25,000 bases of DNA from Owenia fusiformis (lineage: Eukaryota > Annelida > Polychaeta > Sabellida > Oweniidae), in assembly GCA_903813345.2 (NCBI GenBank), contig CAIIXF020000145.1, positions 1 to 25,000 on the forward strand, read 5' to 3'. Positions 19,728 to 25,000 of this stretch are shown piece after piece (within the stretch, counting starts at the first letter, position 1; each line of letters starts with the position of its first letter). Position numbers and translations under genes: made by a program. Below the pieces are notes generated by a model. That model was not told the DNA's origin. It was given only the letters and a program-made list of their open reading frames with translations, and searched no databases.

Positions 19728-19978
19728 ATTTTATATGGACAGAGGAAGAAAATGAAAAGCAAAGCCCAAATACCATGTCGGATAGCAGAAAGACATTAAC
19801 AAAGAAATAGTATTCGTCTTATATAAGAAGTGAGGAAGAAAATAAAAACGTTAAGTCGAAATAACCATATCTGACTAAGTTCAATTTATATGTAATCGGA
19901 GGAAGGAAATAAAAGCTTTGAGTTGAATGAAATACCATATCTGATTAAGAGAATACATTGACGAAGAATCAGTAATCC
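19728..19978. repeat. three degenerate ~75-95-bp tandem copies upstream of the transporter
   Basis: Each copy begins TATAT or TATATAAG, then a purine-rich GAGGAAGAAAATAAAA-like run (19743, 19831, 19899), then AAATAACCATATCTGACTAAG or a close variant (19770, 19859, 19931). The first and third share a tail (ACATTAACAAAGAAATAGTA against ACATTGACGAAGAATCAGTA). The copies differ by indels. The set ends about 300 bp before the transporter start and may be part of its promoter region. Confidence 0.7.
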
Positions 19979-20284
19979 TGTTTAGGATCAGCAACATAAT
20001 ATATTTCATTGTATCTCATACTTGAGTGGCTATGGAGTAGATATCACCCGGGAATATATATCATATCTGAAGAGCGGGCAGGAAGCAGGATATATTGTAT
20101 ATGTCCCACTCCAGACCACCCCGCTTCCTGGAATTTTTCAAAAGTGTAAAAATCAAAAACGTTCGTGTGTTTTCGCTTGGAAAGACTTTAAGCTTACTGA
20201 TTATTATCAAGATTTTCGAGTAGTGCTCTAAAGTGTACGACAGTATATTTTGTCACTGTACGTTGTCATAAAACATACGTGAAT

Positions 20285-21688
20285 ATGCAGAAATACATTT
20301 CCCTGTTTGTGGGAATACTTTGCACATTTTTGGGAGGAGTTTTGTATTGCTTCAATACGTATGCAGTCGCCTTGAAAGCTACATTCAACTACACACAGAT
20401 AGATCTAGAGCATATTTTTATAAGTGCAGACGTTGGTCAAAATGTTATGCTTCCCGCTGGCTTCATATTTGATGAATTTGGACCGAGAGTTGGAAGTTTA
20501 TTTGGTCTGATTTTCACTGTAACAGGATTCACGCTACTTTGGACGTCGACAAAGTTCAGAACATTTTTCGCTACTAATCCCTGGTTAGGTTGTATTATAT
20601 ATTTAGTGACAATATTTGGAACAACATTTTCTTATGTAGCAGCTGTAAGTGTAAACTACAGAAATTTTGAAAAAAGATATAGAGGTTTAATACTAGGGAT
20701 TCTCTCCGCTGTATTTGGGTTTGCTGCGACAATATACAGCGCCATCTATCAAGGATTTTTTGTACAAGGCCACAAAGAAGATGTCGAGAATCAAAAATAC
20801 GGCGATTTTATGCTGTTCCTGGCTGTGTTGGCTGTGTTCATTCATTTGTTAGCGATGGGGCTACTTAAGGATATTTCAACTGAGGAAGTATATGATATAA
20901 ATGAAAGTAGTGAATTGAATGAACTCTTCAAAATATTTGAAGAAAACAGAGTGACTGATAACGAAATGGATGCAGTGGAAAGCGACAATGAGAAAAATAC
21001 ATTGATTTCAAATGACAACAATCAATGTCCACCAAATCTGAATGTTTGGCAAATCATAAAAACGGTGCAATTTTATTACCTTTTTACAATAACTTGTATT
21101 TTAGGGGGAACTGGTGCTACATATATCAACAATATCTCGACTGTCTTGAAATCCATTAATAGAGAAAATGATATTGCAGTTTTTACAATTACCCTCCCAA
21201 TTTTTAATGCATTAGGTAGAATGAGCAATCCTTTGGCATTCAATTATATATGTATGAAATGGCCTAACATACCAATTTCGGCAAGTCTCTTACATTGCTC
21301 TATTTCAATGTTTATAGGTCTACTTGTTATGCTTTTGTCCTATCATGAATTTGTTGGCTTATTCATTAGCGCGCTTTTGATAAGCTTTGCGTTTGGATCA
21401 TTTTATGCACAAATTCAATGGGTCTTTATGGAATTATTTGGTGTAAAATACATTGGACAAATTATAGGTCTCGTATTTGCGGCACATGGCCTGGGTTTGT
21501 TTGGACTTCAACAATTGTTTGGCTTTAGTTACGAAGTCAATAGCCCACAGGATTCAAATGAGTGTTATGGTGAATCTTGCTCAAAGAGATTGATTGTTTT
21601 ACTTGCTATTTTATGCTTTTGTGCATTGCTTTTAAATGTCTGTCTGATCAAATTTGAAGGAGATGGCACTCGAAAGCGAAAAGATTAA
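20285..21688 (+). CDS. nodulin-like / MCH1-type major facilitator superfamily transporter
   Basis: 467 residues from ATG 20285; the frame can be opened two codons earlier only with a GTG, which I reject. The hydrophobic pattern fits 12 helices in two halves of six: about 6-27, 44-62, 69-88, 100-121, 134-155, 173-195, then an acidic cytoplasmic loop of about 60 residues (196-255), then 261-285, 297-314, 330-350, 355-375, 390-412 and 434-455. Family signs are ALKATFNYTQ (29-38), the motif-A-like loop PAGFIFDEFGPR (57-68), GGTGATYINN (274-283), FNALGR (307-312) and MELFGVKYIGQIIG (382-395). Nodulin-like and MCH1 proteins are membrane solute carriers with poorly known substrates, so none is proposed. 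There is no intron, and no upstream exon is needed since helix 1 starts at residue 6. SLC43 or SLC16 relatives are less good alternatives. Confidence 0.9.
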   Translation: MQKYISLFVGILCTFLGGVLYCFNTYAVALKATFNYTQIDLEHIFISADVGQNVMLPAGFIFDEFGPRVGSLFGLIFTVTGFTLLWTSTKFRTFFATNPWLGCIIYLVTIFGTTFSYVAAVSVNYRNFEKRYRGLILGILSAVFGFAATIYSAIYQGFFVQGHKEDVENQKYGDFMLFLAVLAVFIHLLAMGLLKDISTEEVYDINESSELNELFKIFEENRVTDNEMDAVESDNEKNTLISNDNNQCPPNLNVWQIIKTVQFYYLFTITCILGGTGATYINNISTVLKSINRENDIAVFTITLPIFNALGRMSNPLAFNYICMKWPNIPISASLLHCSISMFIGLLVMLLSYHEFVGLFISALLISFAFGSFYAQIQWVFMELFGVKYIGQIIGLVFAAHGLGLFGLQQLFGFSYEVNSPQDSNECYGESCSKRLIVLLAILCFCALLLNVCLIKFEGDGTRKRKD

Positions 21689-21693
21689 ATAAA
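21688..21693 (+). terminator. AATAAA overlapping the transporter stop codon
   Basis: The final A of the TAA stop (21686-21688) is the first base of AATAAA. If used, cleavage 10-30 bp downstream would give a 3' UTR of only about 15-40 nt, ending just before the 51-bp array at 21731. No other AATAAA precedes the array, and none is visible inside it. Confidence 0.5.
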
Positions 21694-21730
21694 GGACAAT
21701 CACAGTTTACCATTACTTGTCTCAGTGTCT

Positions 21731-22345
21731 CATACATCATGAGAAACCATGGCCTTCTATTAGCTTCTCCATAGATTAGTCCATATATCATGAGAAAGCA
21801 TGGCCTTCTATTAGCTTCTCTATAGATTAGTCCATACATCATGAGAAAGCATGGCCTTCTATTAGCTTCTCTATAGATTAGTTCATACATCATGAGAAAG
21901 AATGGCCTTCTATTAGCTTCTCTATAGATTAGCTCATATATCATGAGAAGGCATGGCCTTCTATTAGCTTCTCTATAGATTAGTTCATACATCATGAGAA
22001 AGAATGGCCTTCTATTAGCTTCTCTATAGATTAGCTCATATATCATGAGAAGGCATGGCCTTCTATTAGCTTCTCTATAGATTAGTTCATACATCATGAG
22101 AAAGAATGGCCTTCTATTAGCTTCTCTATAGATTAGCTCATATATCATGAGAAGGCATGGCCTTCTATTAGCTTCTCTATAGATTAGTTCATACATCATG
22201 AGAAAGAATGGCCTTCTATTAGCTTCTCTATAGATTAGCTCATATATCATGAGAAGGCATGGCCTTCTATTAGCTTCTCTATAGATTAGTTCATACATCA
22301 TGAGAAAGAATGGCCTTCTATTAGCTTCTCTATAGATTAGTTCTA
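21731..22345. repeat. 51-bp satellite with 102-bp higher-order structure, 12 units
   Basis: Units start at 21731 and every 51 bp to 22292 without a single indel: CATAYATCATGAGAARNMAT, then GGCCTTCTATTAGCTTCTCT, then ATAGATTAGYT. From unit 4 on, two variants alternate strictly: CATACA...GAGAAAGAATGG and CATATA...GAGAAGGCATGG. The real repeat there is therefore 102 bp. Units 1-3, next to the transporter gene, are divergent edge copies. On the minus strand the array stays open for 11 repeats of 17 codons. I treat that as a by-product of 51 being divisible by three. Confidence 0.96.
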
Positions 22346-22421
22346 GTTGCGATGAGTATCAGATCGAATGTGTGTCATATGGCCTATAATTAACTAAACA
22401 ATTTAGATTTTTAACAGGTAA

Positions 22422-22617
22422 CACTGGCGGATCTGGGTGGGCCAAGAAAAAAAATTGGGCCCAAAAAAATTTGAGCCAAAAAATGCCAAATTTTGAAGAA
22501 AATGGGCCTCAAATTTTCAAAATTTGGGCCCACTTTTTGGTCTTAGGGGCCAAAAACATTTTTCTCAGACCAGAAGTTTGCCCCCCCCCCCCTTGTTGGT
22601 TCCCAGATCCGCCCCTG
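22422..22617. mobile_element. 196-bp hAT-like MITE (CANNGGCGGATCTGGG ends)
   Basis: The left end CACTGGCGGATCTGGG is mirrored by the right end, CCCAGATCCGCCCCTG, i.e. CAGGGGCGGATCTGGG inverted. CAGGGGCGGATC-type ends are common among hAT MITEs. Inside, 'aaaattgggccc' (about 22451) and 'aatttgggcccac' (about 22522) with the mirrored 'aaatttgag' make a further A-rich fold-back. The 8-bp flanks (acaggtaa, ggtagaat) do not match, so the target duplication is not confirmed. A C12 run lies at 22581-22592. Confidence 0.72.
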
Positions 22618-22684
22618 GGTAGAATATTAACAAACTTACACAACAAGATCATCCATTTAATAATTTTGTATAGTACTACTTAGT

Positions 22685-22854
22685 AGGCGTAACCAGGGGG
22701 GGAGGGTTGCGATGGTGCGATTACTAATAAAATAGACTCCATGAAATAGAAGAAGAGCTTTAAAATGCTTTTTATTTGAAGCTCCTAGCTCAATTTTGAA
22801 GGTTTGTTTATGCCACAAACGCACACCGCTGACTGAAAGCTGGCTACGCCCCTG
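22685..22854. mobile_element. ~170-bp hAT-like MITE (CAGGGGCGTAGCCAG end)
   Basis: The right end in reverse complement reads CAGGGGCGTAGCCAG, a classic hAT-type terminus. The left end reads AGGCGTAACCAGGGGG, apparently shortened by a few bases. The flanks TACTTAGT (22677-22684) and TACTTATA (22855-22862) agree at six of eight positions, compatible with a decayed 8-bp target duplication. No coding capacity. Confidence 0.65.
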
Positions 22855-22884
22855 TACTTATACATGTATTTATAATATATATCT

Positions 22885-22976
22885 GTGAAAACCTGTGGCA
22901 CTTTCACAGATGATATTCCACTGACCCTTAGCGGGCTTCGTGGAATATCACTTGTGAACGATGCACAGGTATTCAC
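22885..22976. repeat. 92-bp hairpin with ~37-bp arms
   Basis: The left arm runs GTGAAAACCTGTG (22885) to GATATTCCAC (22921). The right arm runs GTGGAATATC (22940) to CACAGGTATTCAC (22976). Only a handful of mismatches occur; the loop is 18 nt (22922-22939). A half copy of the arm occurs at 3358-3406. The tight spacing and arm length would give a stable stem-loop if transcribed. Confidence 0.88.
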
Positions 22977-23038
22977 CTTAATAGAATTTAATATTTATTT
23001 TATTATTCACTGTTCCATTCCTCACACACTAATAGGAC

Positions 23039-23116
23039 AATAACGTCATTTCGAAGGGCAATATAGTGGCCCAAGGTCCAATATTTCACTATATTTCCCG
23101 CAGAAATGACGTTATT
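23039..23116. repeat. 78-bp hairpin with perfect 14-bp outer stem
   Basis: AATAACGTCATTTC (23039-23052) pairs perfectly with GAAATGACGTTATT (23103-23116). Inside, GGG pairs with CCC, and AATATAGTG (23060-23068) pairs perfectly with CACTATATT (23088-23096). Small symmetric internal loops lie between the stems, leaving a terminal loop of about 19 nt. Confidence 0.9.
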
Positions 23117-23119
23117 AGT

Positions 23120-23352
23120 ATTATTACCACCGTTAATGACCAGGACTGAAACAGCAAGAAAATCTTACGCACTGAACGATTTATAATTTCCCGGGGAAAA
23201 CTGCCGGTCGTTAAATGCATTCTCGACCGGTCTGAAATGCATTATTGACCACCACTACGACGTCACATATTGCTCAGGTCAATATAGTAAAATGAACGCC
23301 TTCTAAACTAGCACTAAAACCCCTAAAACTGGCCCGGCAAGGTGGTAATAAT
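23120..23352. repeat. inverted 12-mer ATTATTACCACC bracketing 233 bp, with internal palindrome
   Basis: ATTATTACCACC (23120-23131) recurs inverted as GGTGGTAATAAT (23341-23352). The interval contains a near-palindrome CCGGTCG...AATGCATT...CGACCGG (23204-23230), a direct repeat AAATGCATTNTYGACC (about 23213 and 23235), and the module GAACGATTTATAATTTCCCGGGG (23174-23196) shared with 3974-4007. It could be a small inverted-repeat element or part of a larger one including the hairpins at 22885 and 23039. Confidence 0.55.
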
Positions 23353-23359
23353 GGAATAT

Positions 23360-24024
23360 GACAGTGATATAATACACTACCATATGCTGCTTTATCTCTT
23401 CATCTTTAGCTCAACCTTATAATATTATATCTCTTTTTTCTCCGTCATTAAACCAAACTTAGGATGATGTGTTTTATATCTAAGAATACCCAGCTATAAC
23501 AAAGAGGATTGGCATAAGCTAGTATCCAAAACCAGTGTGGCACAAAAGATGTTTGACCAGCTCATGCAGGGCACCAAAGCTTGACTAACATGCAAATGAT
23601 AAATAAATATACCCTATTCACTCTTTCAATAGTTGAATAGTAAACATAAAAAGAAACAAATTTAAAACTATACGTGCCCTGTTAAGTGCAGTACATTTGT
23701 GACTTTCATGTATCGATTCGGAATAAAGAATAAAAAATGTTAAACTTAAAAATATAGTTACATTGTTGTAGACTTATGTAGGAGTTCAAGATTCTGAAAT
23801 TACTTTATAAACTTGGAAATCATTATGAAATCTGGATAAGGCTTTTCATCGTGTAAGTTGGTATTTATTTGGTATGTATCATTTCGAGTATTCCTGAAAA
23901 GGGAAACAAAATATCAATTTAGCTGTAACTTTCCCTTAAACTACTTTACGGAATATCTACCACTCACACCTAAGAAAAGTTATTTTATCCTGATATTGTT
24001 CTTCAACGAAGAGTATCGTGATAC
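23360..24024. other. no gene seen
   Basis: AT-rich spacer. The open frame crossing into the next element (23858-24160) is not a gene: it runs straight over the element boundary. Confidence 0.5.
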
Positions 24025-24027
24025 TAA

Positions 24028-24517
24028 CACCCCAGTCACATTCCCCACGGCCGCTGTGCGGTCTATCATTTCTGCGGCCAGTAGCTTTTCTACGCTCGCC
24101 GTAGAATTTCTGCGCTCTCATACTTTTGCAGTCACATTTCCCACGGCAGCCGCACGGTGAATTTTAAATTTCTGTTGATAAATAATACTTTTTTCATTTT
24201 ATTTACATCAGGACAATTTATAAATGTTATTCATAGTGCTAGGATGTAATATCAAATGAAAAGTGATCGTGAAACATTGACAAATAATGATTCAATCTTG
24301 TTGAGCCAGTTGATTTCTACGGGGACCTCAGAAATGAACAAATATTATAACCCCGAGTTATAATTTCTACGGCGACCCTGCGGCCTGTAAAAAACTTGAT
24401 ACGCCGTACGGAGGCCGCAAGGCGAGCGTAGTTTTTCTACGCTCGCCGCAGAAATACACTGATTTAATTGATCTGCGGTCGACGTACGACCGCCGTACGA
24501 CAAATGTGACTGGGGTG
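24028..24517. mobile_element. 490-bp CpG-rich MITE with TAA target duplication (PIF/Harbinger-like)
   Basis: The left end CACCCCAGTCACATT and the right end AATGTGACTGGGGTG are perfectly complementary for 15 bp. TAA lies directly outside both (24025-24027, 24518-24520), the 3-bp duplication typical of PIF/Harbinger elements. The body is much richer in CpG than its surroundings. The terminus recurs as a direct copy inside (CAGTCACATTTCCCACGG at 24129). The palindrome GGCGAGCGTAG-TTTTT-CTACGCTCGCC lies at 24421-24447, and its arm sequence recurs near 24088. No transposase; non-autonomous. Confidence 0.85.
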
Positions 24518-24520
24518 TAA

Positions 24521-25000
24521 AACACTATGTTTGTCTTTCGGTGATCGATTTTCGAAAGATTTTTTGGAAGTGAAGCGAGAAATTCACGGGTTTGGTGCAA
24601 AACACCACTTAATTTATCAACCAATGGACAAAATGTTATAGGCATGCGCACTCTCACCCTATATGTATTAAAGGAACAAATAAAGATCAATTAATTGTCT
24701 ATAAGTTGTAAAAATGGTATTACTGTATAGAAAGACATTTCAAGACATGGTACATCTCCCGCACTAGTGTGTTTATACCCGGAATCGGTTTTTAAGCATA
24801 TTGCCATCATAATGACATGAATTTTCATGAAAAGTTTTTCCATATTTGAAGATGGTAGCACAATAATGTTAATGCCTTGTGTAGATTTATCGAAAAAAAC
24901 AAGATGGCGGCCGGCAATATGTTTTCGAAAAGTCCAATTCAGAATTATATTTTCTTTGATGCTAACAGAGTCTTATTCATTTTTCGAGGTTGTAATTACT
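24521..25000. other. no gene seen
   Basis: The open frame on the minus strand at 24367-24690 straddles the element end and has no recognisable content. 'aagatggcggccggc' near 24900 is a CpG-containing island-like motif, without other promoter evidence. Confidence 0.45.

Noticed and set aside
20022-20231. 69-codon frame just upstream of the transporter
   Set aside because: It begins at a TTG, not ATG, and has no recognisable content. It may be part of the 5' leader or promoter.
20279-20284. GTG-initiated start two codons before the transporter ATG
   Set aside because: Nuclear eukaryotic genes start at ATG; 20285 is the first ATG, and helix 1 begins right after it.

Overview
This is a eukaryotic, AT-rich (by eye about two thirds A+T), gene-poor window. 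Two long intact single-exon reading frames carry the recognisable protein content. One is an animal-type single-pass LRR-Ig receptor; the other is a 12-helix major facilitator of the nodulin-like/MCH1 type. The rest is non-coding DNA packed with minisatellites and short inverted-repeat (MITE-like) elements. An LRR-Ig neuronal/epithelial receptor, together with many TA- and 8-bp-target-site MITEs and minisatellites, suits a marine invertebrate, probably a lophotrochozoan such as a mollusc. The species is an inference and is not fixed by the sequence. No rRNA, tRNA, CRISPR array, operon or transposase gene was seen.

Layout. 1-4.1 kb: a 29/30-bp minisatellite (564-1095), a short perfect-armed palindrome (1998-2023), a 492-bp fold-back element (2207-2698), a 19-bp minisatellite (2891-3060), and copies of a dispersed repeat that returns near 23 kb (3358-3406, 3974-4022). 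4.1-10.6 kb: gene-empty apart from a 50-bp-period minisatellite (6452-6950). 10.6-13.1 kb: a 15-bp VNTR (10601-10810), then a probable 3' splice site (10881-10882), two tiny uORFs, and the LRR-Ig receptor (10993-12954) with an AATAAA about 100 bp after its stop. 13.8-18.3 kb: five TA-flanked fold-back elements (13790-14682, 15271-15409, 16617-16824, 16846-17180, 17698-18266). The last has split an older ~21-bp minisatellite. 19.7-22.35 kb: a degenerate ~75-95-bp repeat, the MFS transporter (20285-21688) with AATAAA overlapping its stop codon, and right behind it a 51-bp/102-bp higher-order satellite. 22.4-24.5 kb: two short hAT-like MITEs, several tight hairpins, and a CpG-rich TAA-flanked (Harbinger-like) MITE at 24028-24517.

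The two genes have no evident functional link: one is a surface adhesion/signalling receptor, the other a solute carrier. The most unusual material is the density of long fold-backs, above all the fully palindromic 569-bp element, and the tandem arrays set against gene boundaries (the VNTR about 70 bp before the splice acceptor, the 102-bp higher-order array about 40 bp after the transporter stop). Those arrays create long open frames only because their periods are multiples of three.
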